From positions 3,242,001 through 3,306,000 of the forward strand of contig NZ_CP040244.1 of assembly GCF_005517195.1 (NCBI RefSeq): 64,000 nucleotides of DNA, given 5' to 3'. Below the pieces are notes generated by a model, which saw only the letters and a program-made list of their open reading frames with translations, was not told the DNA's origin and made no database searches. Within the stretch, counting starts at the first letter, position 1. Each line of letters opens with the position of its first letter. This DNA is from Streptomyces vilmorinianum. Its GTDB lineage: Bacteria; Actinomycetota; Actinomycetes; Streptomycetales; Streptomycetaceae. Made by a program: the position numbers and the translations under genes. Positions 1 to 7,081 of this stretch are shown here, piece after piece.

Positions 1-428
1 GCGCCCGCCTCACTGTCGGCCAGGAACCTCTCGATGACTGGCCCGAGGCCGTCAGAAAGTGCGTAGGCGCCGTCGAACGGCAACGCATCCGCCGGAACCG
101 ATCCCGTCGAGCACCGAAGCTGCCCGGCCTGCTCGTCGTGCCACACGTAGAACGTCGCCACCCCGGGAAAGCCCAGCTCGCGGATACGGACCTGGATGGC
201 TGACGCTGTCCTCTCGAAGGCGGCCACCACCGTGGAGACGGACAACGACCTCCTGTCCTCGTCCTCTGCACTCACCCACCAGGTGTTGGTCTCCCACTCC
301 ACCCGACGGTCAGCCGGCTCCAGTACCAGAGGCTCGTACGCCACCTCGGCGATCCACGTCAACAGCACCACAGCAGTATCCCCGCATAGCCCATGGCCCC
401 AGAAACCGCCATAAGAAACGACGTCTAA
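1..428 (-). pseudogene. Hypothetical protein, 5' side cut by an IS, 3' end outside the window
   Basis: A minus-strand frame is open from the IS boundary to base 1 and reads as convincing high-GC coding sequence, with stretches such as [23 protein letters not shown] and [18 protein letters not shown]. The first in-frame start candidate is GTG at 371, but the frame is open above it to the IS terminal repeat, where it meets TGA. The natural N-terminus may therefore have been lost. The protein continues beyond the window start. I do not recognise the family; nothing suggests an enzyme motif, signal peptide or membrane segment. Coding nature is fairly sure, function unknown. Confidence 0.6.
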
Positions 429-446
429 CTGATCGTTTCAGAATGA
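429..446 (+). repeat. Left terminal inverted repeat of the IS5-type element
   Basis: Exact 18-base match to the reverse complement of 1693-1710. The base outside (428, A) also pairs with 1711, but it belongs to the TAA duplication. Confidence 0.88.
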
Positions 447-496
447 GTTGAGCTGCGGGTCTTGCACTTGCCGATCTTGGTCGGCAGGGTGTCCGG

Positions 497-1344
497 GTGC
501 GTGCTGATCTTGTTCCTGACGACCTGTGGGAGCGGGTGGCCCCGCTGCTGCCGCCCGCCCCCGAACGGCGCCGCCGGCATCCCGGGCGGCTTCGCGTTCC
601 GGACCGGGCGGCTCTCGCGGGCATCATGTACGTTCTGCGGACCGGCGTCGCCTGGCGCGACGTCCCGGCCGAGACCGTGGGCTGTTCAGGGGTGACGGCC
701 TGGCGCCGGTTGCGGGACTGGACCGAGGCCGGCGTCTGGCCACGCCTGCACGCCGCCCTGCTGACCGAACTGCGCCGCGCCGACTTGCTGGACCTGGACG
801 ACTGCTCCGTGGACGGATCACATGTCCGGGCCCTCAAAGGGGGGATCACGTCGGCCCCTCGCCCGTCGACCGTGCCCGCCCCGGTTCCAAGCATCACCTG
901 ATCGTCGACCGGCACGGAACCCCGCTTGCCGTCACGCTCACCGGCGGCAACCGGCACGACGTCACCCAGCTCCTGCCGCTGCTCGACGCCGTCCCGTCGA
1001 TCCGGGGCAGGCGGGGACGTCCACGCCGCAAGCCCCGGCGCCTGTATGCCGACCGGGGCTACGACTTCGACAAGTACCGCCGCCTGCTGTGGAAGCGCGG
1101 CATCAAACCGCTGATCGCCCGACGCGGCGTCGCTCACGGCTCCGGACTGGGCAAGGTGCGCTGGGTCGTCGAGCGCACCTTCGCCTGGCTGCACCAGTTC
1201 AAACGACTCCGCACCCGCTACGAACGACGCACTGACATCCACCAGGGCCTGCTCGACCTGGCCTGCAGCCTCATATGCCTGCGCCGACTCCCACGAACGG
1301 CCAATTGCTCGGTCAGTAGCGGAGGTGGGCTTCAGCCCCATTGA
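497..1344 (+). CDS. IS5-family transposase made by -1 frameshift (orfA/orfB)
   Basis: DDE transposase that cuts and joins the element ends. The first frame (GTG at 497) gives the N-terminal DUF4096-like part, LVPDDLWERVAPLLPPAP through DCSVDGSHVRALKGG, and stops at 901. The second frame carries GSKHHLIVDRHGTPL, LYADRGYDFDKYR and the C-terminal KVRWVVERTFAWLHQFKRL with the catalytic Glu. The frames join at the slippery run AAAGGGGGG (836-844) by a -1 shift, giving about 282 aa, normal for the family. Both frames look intact, so the element may be functional. The shift is probably programmed, as in other two-frame IS5 relatives. Confidence 0.85.
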
Positions 1345-1621
1345 TACGCACCATGCAGTCCTTGAAGAGCTGCAACGGAGTCTGCTGGCCGTCAACCGGA
1401 GCCAGTGTGAGCCCCAAATCCTGCAACGGCTTGGCCAGGGAGACGAACCTGAGCCCATCCGGGTCCGGGCCCCTGTAGGTCGCCCATGCCTCGAACAACG
1501 GCCTCACGCTCTCCCAGCCAGGTCCCGGGGTGAAGCGCGCCAGGAAGAACGGCTGATCACAGCCGTACTCACTGAGCTCACCGACCAGGACGTCTCCCTG
1601 CAAGAGCTGCCACCGCGTCAT
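1313..1621 (-). CDS. Hypothetical passenger protein inside the IS
   Basis: Start chosen at ATG 1621 (MTRWQLLQGDVLVG) behind the purine-rich GGGGGACGGGGACAC; ATGs at 1660-1663 are in frame but less plausible. The 102-aa product contains FLARFTPGPGWESVRPLFE, typical of small uncharacterised actinobacterial proteins, and ends ...HLRY. It has no signal peptide or membrane segment. It lies convergent to the transposase, overlaps its last codons, and sits wholly between the terminal repeats, so it would move with the element. Function unknown. Confidence 0.65.
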   Translation of the reverse strand: MTRWQLLQGDVLVGELSEYGCDQPFFLARFTPGPGWESVRPLFEAWATYRGPDPDGLRFVSLAKPLQDLGLTLAPVDGQQTPLQLFKDCMVRINGAEAHLRY

Positions 1622-1692
1622 CTGGTGTCCCCGTCCCCCACCGCCCAGTCGAGTTCGCATCATCGCAGCGCCTAACTCTCTGGCCAAGCGCT

Positions 1693-1710
1693 TCATTCTG
1701 AAACGATCAG
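1693..1710 (-). repeat. Right terminal inverted repeat of the IS5-type element
   Basis: TCATTCTGAAACGATCAG, the exact inverse of 429-446, followed by the TAA duplication. Confidence 0.88.
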
Positions 1711-1745
1711 TAAGCCGCGGCCGGAGCCACACCTATTGAGAAGCG

Positions 1746-2095
1746 CTACGGGCAATCGCTGTTCGAATACCGCAGCCAGTGCCTTGACGAGTTGGCACCA
1801 TGAGGTGTCTTCGAAAGAGGGTGAGCCTCCAGCAGTTCCTCGATCCGCTCCGCCAGTAGTTTCCGCTGGTCAAGCACGGCAGCAAGCGAAGTGGCGAGGC
1901 TCGGGACGATCGGCGCGGCTGCCTCACCCTGGACCGGTGACGGTGTGCCGGTCCAGGGGGCGCCGAAGATCTCCTCGACCAGCCCGGTATCCCGCGGTGC
2001 TTTCGGCCACAGCAGAGTGAACAGCCGGTCACGGCTACTACGGTGCCGAACGGACCGTCTGACACCCCTCTTCGCCGGCCTTTCGATGCCGCTCG
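1746..2095 (-). pseudogene. IS110-family transposase remnant
   Basis: The minus frame reads IVPSLATSLAAVLDQRKLL, then AERIEELLEAHPLSK. This matches the linker just before the C-terminal transposase_20 domain of IS110-type enzymes. The expected continuation (…MPGIGVRTGARIL…) is missing: after about four more residues the sequence turns into unrelated frames and stops at 1746. Upstream sequence in the same frame (TLLWPKAPRDTGLVEEIF) is diverged. It is an internal fragment without the RuvC-like N-terminus or the C-terminal serine. Confidence 0.7.
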
Positions 2096-2139
2096 CGCTC
2101 CTTCGTCGGCCCTCGGCACCCCGCGGGCTTACGCAAAGT

Positions 2140-2170
2140 GGGACCATCCCCGCGGGTGCGGGGAGCGGAC
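2140..2170. CRISPR. Single (solo) type I-E-like CRISPR repeat
   Basis: The sequence GGGACCATCCCCGCGGGTG followed by CGGGGAGCGGAC has the hallmark of actinobacterial type I-E repeats: a CCCCGC-GGGT-GCGGGG hairpin flanked by conserved GGACCAT and GAGC. I searched about 61 bp away on both sides for a second copy and found none, so this is a lone repeat, not an array. Its meaning comes from the cas3 N-terminal stump that begins about 160 bp downstream. Confidence 0.6.
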
Positions 2171-2327
2171 ATGTGGGGCAGTATGGCCCATGGGTGTCAG
2201 TGTAAAGCGATCATCTTACGGCCACGGTTTCGCTGGTTCCTCGCTTGTACCGACAGATCCGGAAGAGATCTTGTCCGGTCTCGCCATATAGGCATCCTGC
2301 GCCAGGACTTGCCTGAATTGATCTGGC

Positions 2328-2597
2328 ATGACGGGTGTGGGGGAGGGTCGATCCGGCCTTCGGAGCATGCTTGGTGGGCCGGTTCTGACGCTTTGGGCCA
2401 AGCACGATCGGGACTGCGACGGGTGGGCGCCGTTGTGGCAGCACTTGGAGGACAGTGCTGCGCTGGCCGGTCTGTTGTGGGATCGGTGGCTTCCCGGAGG
2501 TGTGCGCAGATTGATCGGTGCGGCGCTTCCTGGTGATGAGGCCGACGGTCGGCGGCTGGCGGGCGTGCGAGGACGGTGCCCACGAGGCCGTACCTAG
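2328..2597 (+). pseudogene. cas3: Cas3 N-terminal stump (type I-E CRISPR nuclease-helicase)
   Basis: From ATG 2328 the frame reads VLTLWAKHDRDCDG, WAPLWQHLEDSAALAG, LLWDRWLPGGVRRLI and EADGRRLAG. This is the pattern of the start of actinobacterial Cas3, whose HD domain begins with the conserved His of QHLxDSA. The normal continuation (WLAGVHDIGKATPAF) is lost and the frame runs into unrelated sequence and a stop at 2597. About 75 of roughly 900 residues remain. No other cas gene is visible. Assignment rests on remembered family patterns. Confidence 0.6.
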
Positions 2598-2957
2598 AGG
2601 GGGCGAGGAAGGTCATGAACGGCCAGCTGGGTCCCGCGGGGCAGCTTGCGGCGTACTTCCGCAGGGCGTCGAGGAATCTGGCGATCGACATGCTGCGGGC
2701 CCAAGCGCGGCTGGACCCGTTGGACGACACCGGGCTCGTCGTGGCGGTCTCCTGCCAGCGGCGGGCTGCCGACGACTTCGATCCGCTGGAGGAGCTGGTC
2801 GTACCCACGATCGACGCCATGCCGCTGAGCCCGGCCCCGGAAGGTGGTGCAGCTGTAGAGTCAGGGCCTGAACGACACGCAGATCTCCAGGGTCCTGGGA
2901 ATAGGAACGGACCGCGTTCACCAGGACCGGTACACGGCTGGCTTCGTTGCTGAGTGA
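2576..2957 (+). pseudogene. Sigma-70-family sigma factor, truncated and frameshifted
   Basis: KVMNGQLGPAGQLAAYFRRA and SRNLAIDMLRAQARLDPLDD resemble sigma region 2, and PLEELVVPTIDAMPLSP leads into region 4. The C-terminal helix-turn-helix is in another frame (GLNDTQISRVLGIGTDRV, HQDRYTAGFVAE, stop 2955-2957). A frameshift near 2838 and a TAG at 2856-2858 separate the parts. The 5' end is fused to the cas3 stump. It belongs to the orphan sigma-like proteins of Streptomyces; it should be non-functional. Confidence 0.6.
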
Positions 2958-3060
2958 CGAGAGCGCCTGTAGCCCAGGGGCGAGAGCACCCTGTTCCACG
3001 GGAGAGTGATGTCGCTGAGTTTTGGTTCTGGCTCAACTTCTGTGGTGCGTCAACGCCGCG
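2950..3060. repeat. Diverged copy 1 of a ~105-bp repeat covering an ISL3 end and its flank
   Basis: Matches 4118-4225: GAGAGCGC(C/T)TGTAGC(C/T)CAG, GGGAGAGTGATGTCGCTGAG and the element end GGTTCTGG(C/T)(T/C)CAACTTCTGTGG. Copy 1 has an extra TTTT just before GGTTCTGG. The homology extends about 60 bp outside the element end, so the flank was copied too. Confidence 0.6.
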
Positions 3061-3235
3061 TGACTGTTGCTGCCGGATCGCGAGGTCGCGAATGATCTCG
3101 GCGGAGGAGGACGGCGAGGCGGTCTGGATCGCGCGACGCGCAGGTCTGCTGGAGCCGAGCACCCGGGCTGCGCAGGGTCATCGAATAGGTGCCCCGGGAT
3201 TGCGGCGCGCGGACCCGTTTGCCAGCACAGCACAA
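3024..3235 (+). pseudogene. ISL3-family element, 5' end fragment
   Basis: Begins with an ISL3-like terminus (GGTTCTGGCTCAACTTCTGTGG, 3024-3045) and continues into a broken transposase N-terminus: EEDGEAVWIARRAG and, in a second frame, PGCAGSSN. These correspond to the start of the zinc-finger (zf-ISL3) region (compare DDGEVIRVGVRCR and RRPGCGS in the copy at 4306). Everything after about 3235 is gone. Confidence 0.5.
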
Positions 3236-3261
3236 CGGCCCCGCCGGTGGTTGCGGGGCCG
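3236..3261 (-). terminator. Hairpin terminator
   Basis: Perfect 9-bp stem CGGCCCCGC / GCGGGGCCG with an 8-base loop, about 20 bp past the stop of the secreted-protein gene at 3284. No U-tract, as is usual in this GC range. Confidence 0.6.
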
Positions 3262-3283
3262 CAGCAACTGGAGCCCGGCGCTG

Positions 3284-3721
3284 CTAGTCCTTGTCGAAGT
3301 AGCTGCTGGTGCAGAACCCGTACCGGGTGCTGTTGTACAGGTAGTCCATGCAGGCGCGCATGTAGTAGTTGATGTTGTTGGCCTCCAAGGACCTGTAACC
3401 CGTAGTCTTGGAACAGGCGGTCCAGGTCGAATTGTTCGAGGACCGCTCCACCCAGACGCGCATCGACGCGCCCGACAGGTAGCCTTGCGTGATCAGGGCG
3501 TGAGACCAGTCGCTTATGCGCTCGTTCTTCAACTCCAGCTTGATGCTGGTCGAGCCCCCGTCGGTGGGCGTGTAGACCGGTCCGACACTGCGGACGGTGG
3601 CGTACACCCCTACGTGGGCGCCGTCGCAGGTCAGTGCCTGGGCGGGTGTTGCGGTGAGCGTGACGAGCGGAACTGCGAGGGCCGTCGAGGTGGCGATGCT
3701 GACGATGCGGCGCATGGACAT
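3284..3721 (-). CDS. Small secreted protein
   Basis: 145 aa with a clear Sec signal: basic MSMRR, hydrophobic ALAVPLVTLTA, then TPAQA as the cleavage site near residue 29. The mature part has five or six Cys (TCDGAH, WTACSKTTG, RACMDYLY, GFCTSS), suggesting disulphides outside the cell. It resembles small extracellular Streptomyces proteins without assigned function. It is flanked by the ISL3 fragment downstream and its own promoter region at 3722-3903. No enzyme motif seen. Confidence 0.8.
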   Translation of the reverse strand: MSMRRIVSIATSTALAVPLVTLTATPAQALTCDGAHVGVYATVRSVGPVYTPTDGGSTSIKLELKNERISDWSHALITQGYLSGASMRVWVERSSNNSTWTACSKTTGYRSLEANNINYYMRACMDYLYNSTRYGFCTSSYFDKD

Positions 3722-3903
3722 ATCAGACCTGGTGCCTTCCGCTGGTTGATGGTGCGCCAGATCCTCTGGCAGTCAAATGACGCCAGTCAAGGTGCTGGAC
3801 ACATGCTGTGCACAAATCCGAAGGAATTATGGAGACTTGAGGCCGGTCCTGCCATGCACCACTGCTGACATGACCCGCAGCACGTCGGCCAAAGGGAGAA
3901 TCT

Positions 3904-4110
3904 GTGAGGATTCTCGTCGATGAGGCAACCGGCGACCGCCGTCGCTGTGACAACACAGTCGGCCGACTGCTCGCCGCTGCCACTGATGTGTCTCTCGGGC
4001 CTGGATCAACTTTTTTGTTGGAGTGACGGCAGTGTGCCAACTCGTGACTTCGCCGCCTGGATGGACCACCTCACCCGCTACCCGTCCCTCCCGCTCACCG
4101 ACCTGGCCTT
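3904..4110 (+). pseudogene. Small hypothetical gene, probably frameshifted
   Basis: GTG 3904 lies behind a good ribosome-binding site (AAGGGAGAA, 6 bp spacing). It encodes 40 aa (VRILVDEATGDRRRC ... GSTFLLE) ending in TGA at 4024-4026. A second frame overlapping the end continues with SDGSVPTRDFAAWMDHL and TRYPSLPLTDLA, which looks like the rest of the same protein after a one-base shift next to a TTTTTT run. Family not recognised. Confidence 0.4.
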
Positions 4111-4117
4111 GTTTGCG

Positions 4118-4225
4118 AGTTGCGAGAGCGCTTGTAGCTCAGCGTGGATAGCGCCCTCTTCCATGGGAGAGTGATGTCGCTGAGGGTTCTGGTCCAACTT
4201 CTGTGGTGTGCCTACTCCCTGTGAC
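4118..4225. repeat. Copy 2 of the ISL3 end-plus-flank repeat
   Basis: Partner of 2950-3060. Read on the minus strand both flanks begin with a similar frame (MEEGAIHAELQALS here, MEQGALAPGLQALS in copy 1), so the duplicated flank may be the start of a small gene truncated by the element. Confidence 0.5.
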
Positions 4226-4305
4226 TGTTGGTCTTGCCGGGAGGTCTCGCGAGATCCTCTGGAAACTGCCGGTGCTGACCGCGTTCGGGCTGATGGTTCT
4301 GGGCT

Positions 4306-5417
4306 GTGCGCGAGGTACTGCTCCGGCTGGAAGAGCTGCTCTTCCTGGCGGATCCGGGGATCAGAGTGGTGTCCGTGCAGGACGATGGCGAGGTGATCCG
4401 AGTCGGTGTCAGATGCCGGACGGCCGGGGCTCGGCGCCCGGGTTGTGGAAGCTGGTCCAGGCGGGTGCACGGCTCTTACCTGCGGTTTTCCGCTGACCTT
4501 CCTGTGGCAGGACGGTCTCCGACCGGTTCCACCTTTGGCGCAACCTCGGCGAAGCGGCCGAGCGGTGCGTCTCCCGCCGCCGCTCGTGCCTCCGCGCGAC
4601 CTTCGCCGAGTCGGTGCCGGAGAAGGCTCCGGCTCCGGCACCGGCCGAGAGCGGGTCGCCATGGCCCATCGGGCACCGGTTCTCCGACCGCACCCGCGCC
4701 AAGCACGCCGCTGTCCACGCGCTGCTGGCCGCCGACCGCAGCCGGCGCTCGATTCAGCGACAGCTCGGCATGACCTACCGCACCGTCCAACGGCTGGCCG
4801 ACGCCGCGAGGCCGGAAGACGTGTTCCAGAGGCAGTGGCAGAACCGCAGGACCAAGCTCGACGACTTCAAGCCCTCCCTGCACGAGCGATGGGCCGAGGG
4901 TTGCACGAACGCCTGGACCCTCTGGGAAGAGGTCAAGACGCACGGCTACACCGGCGGCTACGGAGCCGTCCGCGCCTAGCTCCAGCCGTTTCGCGCATCC
5001 CCGACCGCACCGGCAGCCCGTCCGCCGTCCCCACGCACGATCGCCAGCTGGATCCTGACTCACCCCGACACCCTGCCGGAGAGCGAACGCCTGAAGCTCA
5101 AGGCTGTCCTCGCCGGCTGCCCCGAACTGGATGCCCTCAGCGGGCACGTCCGCGCGTTCGGGAAGATGCTCACCCAGCTCCAGGGTGGTGACCAGCTCCC
5201 GCAGTGGATCAAGGCGGTCCGCGCCGACGGCCTGCCGAGCCTCCACGCCTTCGTCAACGGCCTCGAACGGGATCTCTCCGCCGTCACCGCCGGCCTCGCG
5301 CTGCCCTGGAGCTCCGGCGTCGTCGAAGGCCACGTCAACCGGATCAAAATGATCAAGCGCCAAATGTACGGCCGGGCCGGTTTCAGCCTGCTGCGGAAGC
5401 GAGTCCTCCTTGCCTGA
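4306..5417 (+). pseudogene. ISL3-family transposase, deleted and interrupted
   Basis: The N-terminus (LLRLEELLFLADPGIRVVS, RRPGCGSWSRRVHGSY) is the zinc-binding region. It breaks off at DLPVAGR. About 90 residues holding the first catalytic Asp are missing, and the frame shifts to TVSDRFHLWRNLGEAAE. The rest is good: RSIQRQLGMTYRTVQRLAD, an amber TAG at 4977-4979 in place of an expected Tyr, then LPWSSGVVEGHVNRIKMIKR with the C-terminal catalytic Glu and a stop at 5415-5417. It cannot move itself. Confidence 0.75.
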
Positions 5418-5449
5418 CCGCAGCTCTATCGCTCAACGAGCGGGTCCGT

Positions 5450-6100
5450 TCAGCTCATCGCGAGCGGCACGGGCTGCAGGCCCAGCTTGCTCCGGCATGA
5501 GTCGACGGCCCTCGTGACCCAGGCGGTCACGGCGTCACGATCTGCCGCGATCGCGTGAAGCTCATGCGCCTTCTCCTGGGCTTCGACCATCCACGGGGCC
5601 AGCGGGTCCTCTCGAAGGACTCGTTCGAAGTGATCGCGGGCCGTGGCCGGGTCCCCAACCAGGGCGGCTGCGATCCCGGAGTCAAAGCTGTCCCAGAAGA
5701 ATCCCCGGCGCACCGGCCTGGACGTCAGGTATCGGGCGACGTCCGGCAGAGCCGGAAACTTCTCCCTCAAGGCGGTCACGTTCGCAGCCGCCTGCCGACC
5801 GAGTTCGAGTGCCAGCGGCGTGAACTGGTCCTCGGTGCGAAACAGCTCGGAGCCGACCCGGACTGCGTCCACGTGGAACGCCAGGTGGTCCACGTCGTGC
5901 CACAGCCACATCGCACCGACGTACAGACCGCTGCCAGCAATCCGCGGCGGGGTGAACTCCACAACCCCGAGCCACCAGCCGTGATCATCAATCCACAGCC
6001 GCGACCGCCCGCGCTGGGCCAGGCCAAGCGGCTTAAGGGACTCCCGTGCCGCCGAGGTGATGATCCGGAGGACCGGACTGCGATCTGCCATGACCGGCAT
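5450..6100 (-). CDS. Hypothetical passenger protein (DUF4304-like?)
   Basis: 216 aa from ATG 6100 (MPVMADRSPVLRII); ATG 6091 is an alternative. The N-terminal half (LKPLGLAQRGRSRLWIDD, WLGVVEFTPPRIAGSGLYV) resembles the DUF4304-type fold with a substrate-facing beta sheet. The second half is alpha-helical (HFERVLREDPLAPWMVEAQE), reminiscent of a TPR unit. No membrane segment. It is convergent with the transposase and enclosed by the ISL3 ends. The reading frame is intact, unlike its carrier. Function unknown. Confidence 0.65.
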   Translation of the reverse strand: MPVMADRSPVLRIITSAARESLKPLGLAQRGRSRLWIDDHGWWLGVVEFTPPRIAGSGLYVGAMWLWHDVDHLAFHVDAVRVGSELFRTEDQFTPLALELGRQAAANVTALREKFPALPDVARYLTSRPVRRGFFWDSFDSGIAAALVGDPATARDHFERVLREDPLAPWMVEAQEKAHELHAIAADRDAVTAWVTRAVDSCRSKLGLQPVPLAMS

Positions 6101-6384
6101 TATCGACCGTCCCACCGACACCCCTGTCGGTCGTGGTGGCACGTCACCATACACAGAGGCCTTCAACAACACTGAGCGTCACCGCTCCACAAATGTTGGA
6201 CCAGAACCTGAGTTCTGAGAGCACCTGGATGCTTGTTTCGTGACCGTGGTTGTGCTCTGCACGACGAGGGGGCCAGGGTGCTGCGGCTGCCGACCATCCG
6301 GAAACAGTCCCCCGAACTCGTCGAGACCGCCGGCCGAGAGTAGATGTCCTGCCTCGGCTTCCTCTCCGAGCTCCTGCTGGCTGA

Positions 6385-6741
6385 GTGCGATACCGGGCCC
6401 GGCGCCGCTCCGAACGTCGGATCAAGGCCGCGGGCTTCCCCCGCAAGCCGGGCAAGCTCCACGGCGACAAGGGTTACGACTACCCCCACCTGCGGCGATG
6501 GTTACGCCAGCGTCGCATCACCCATCGCATCGCCCGCAAGGGTGTCGAGTCCTCGCAGCGGCTGGGCCGCCATCGCTGGACTATCGAACGCACCATGGCC
6601 TGGCTCGCCGGCTGCCGACGCCTCCACCGGCGCTACGAACGCAAAGCCGACCACTTCCTCGCCTTCACCAGCATCGCCTGCACCCTCATCTGCTACCGCA
6701 GGCTCGAGACGACTCCAGGCGTTGTGAAAGCTGCGCCATGA
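6385..6741 (+). pseudogene. IS5-family transposase C-terminal fragment
   Basis: RIKAAGFPRKPGKLHGDKGYD, HRIARKGVESSQRLGRHRW and TIERTMAWLAGCRRLHRRYE are the last two catalytic blocks of an IS5/DDE transposase, including the Asp of DKGYD and the Glu of IERT. The N-terminal half is absent. It differs clearly from the transposase at 497-1344, so it is a different IS. The fragment's last codon overlaps the next gene's start. Confidence 0.75.
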
Positions 6742-7073
6742 TGGTCCGCGTGAGCGAAGAGACTGTGTTTGAGGCCGTATCACGCCTGTACCAAGAGTTC
6801 ATGGAATCGCCGTTTCCTCCCAGACTGGCTGGAGCGGACCGGGCCGGCTTCGACCTGGTGATGCTGGACTCGGACACCGCAGGCTGTGTTTTCACGTGGA
6901 TCAAGAACGGCGGCGAGCTCGAAGCGCGGGGTCGAAGCATTCTGCTTCGCTGCATCGCCCGCCTAGACCGGGTCGTACCTGTACTCGGCGAAGCGGACGC
7001 CCCTGAGTACTGGCACCGCCTGCGCGAGATGGCTCAACTTGTCGCGGATTCCCCACACGTAGCCACCAAATGA
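6738..7073 (+). CDS. Hypothetical protein
   Basis: 111 aa starting MMVRVSEETVFEAVSRLYQ, containing DLVMLDSDTAGCVFTWIKNG and ending LVADSPHVATK. Soluble, mixed alpha/beta composition, no signal peptide or known motif. Small proteins of this kind (GFDLVMLDSDTAGCV) occur as orphans in Streptomyces. The start ATG overlaps the stop of the IS5 fragment by one codon; no convincing ribosome site is visible, so the transposase tail may supply translation. Confidence 0.6.
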   Translation: MMVRVSEETVFEAVSRLYQEFMESPFPPRLAGADRAGFDLVMLDSDTAGCVFTWIKNGGELEARGRSILLRCIARLDRVVPVLGEADAPEYWHRLREMAQLVADSPHVATK

Positions 7074-7081
7074 GATGACCT

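Larger units (their letters stand above)
429..1710. mobile_element. IS5-family element with passenger gene
   Basis: An 18-bp perfect inverted repeat (CTGATCGTTTCAGAATGA at 429-446, reverse complement at 1693-1710) bounds a transposase gene. The trinucleotide TAA lies directly outside both ends (426-428 and 1711-1713), fitting the 3-bp TNA target duplications of IS5-family subgroups. The transposase stops at 1344, about 350 bp before the right end. That space holds a minus-strand gene unrelated to transposition. A normal element of this group is nearer 0.9 kb, so this is an IS carrying a passenger. Confidence 0.85.
4185..6208. mobile_element. Decayed ISL3-family element with passenger gene
   Basis: The left end GGTTCTGGTCCAACTTCTGTGG (4185-4206) pairs with the right end CCACAAATGTTGGACCAGAACC (6187-6208), with 20 of 22 positions matching. 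Inside are a damaged ISL3 transposase (4306-5417) and a minus-strand gene (5450-6100) unrelated to transposition. TGAG borders both ends, but no 8-bp duplication expected for ISL3 is visible. ISL3 elements elsewhere are known to carry passenger genes. Confidence 0.65.

Noticed and set aside
310..1458. Minus-strand frame of 382 codons across the IS5 transposase
   Set aside because: Antisense of the two-frame transposase; crosses the element's left end and has no motif.
2100..2240. A real CRISPR array
   Set aside because: Only one repeat matched; CACCCCGCGGGCTTACG just upstream resembles the core but has the wrong spacing (about 24 bp) and lost the second arm.
2955..3005. tRNA-like appearance of GAGCGCCTGTAGCCCAGGGGCGAG
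   Set aside because: No cloverleaf can be drawn, no T-loop TTCRA, and the sequence recurs diverged at 4125 as part of an IS-linked repeat.
2197..3162. Minus-strand frame of 321 codons
   Set aside because: Spans cas3 and sigma remnants and an ISL3 end on the opposite strand; composition fits a shadow.
4169..4184. 8-bp target duplication of the ISL3 element
   Set aside because: Left TCGCTGAG and right TGAGTTCT do not match beyond a shifted TGAG.
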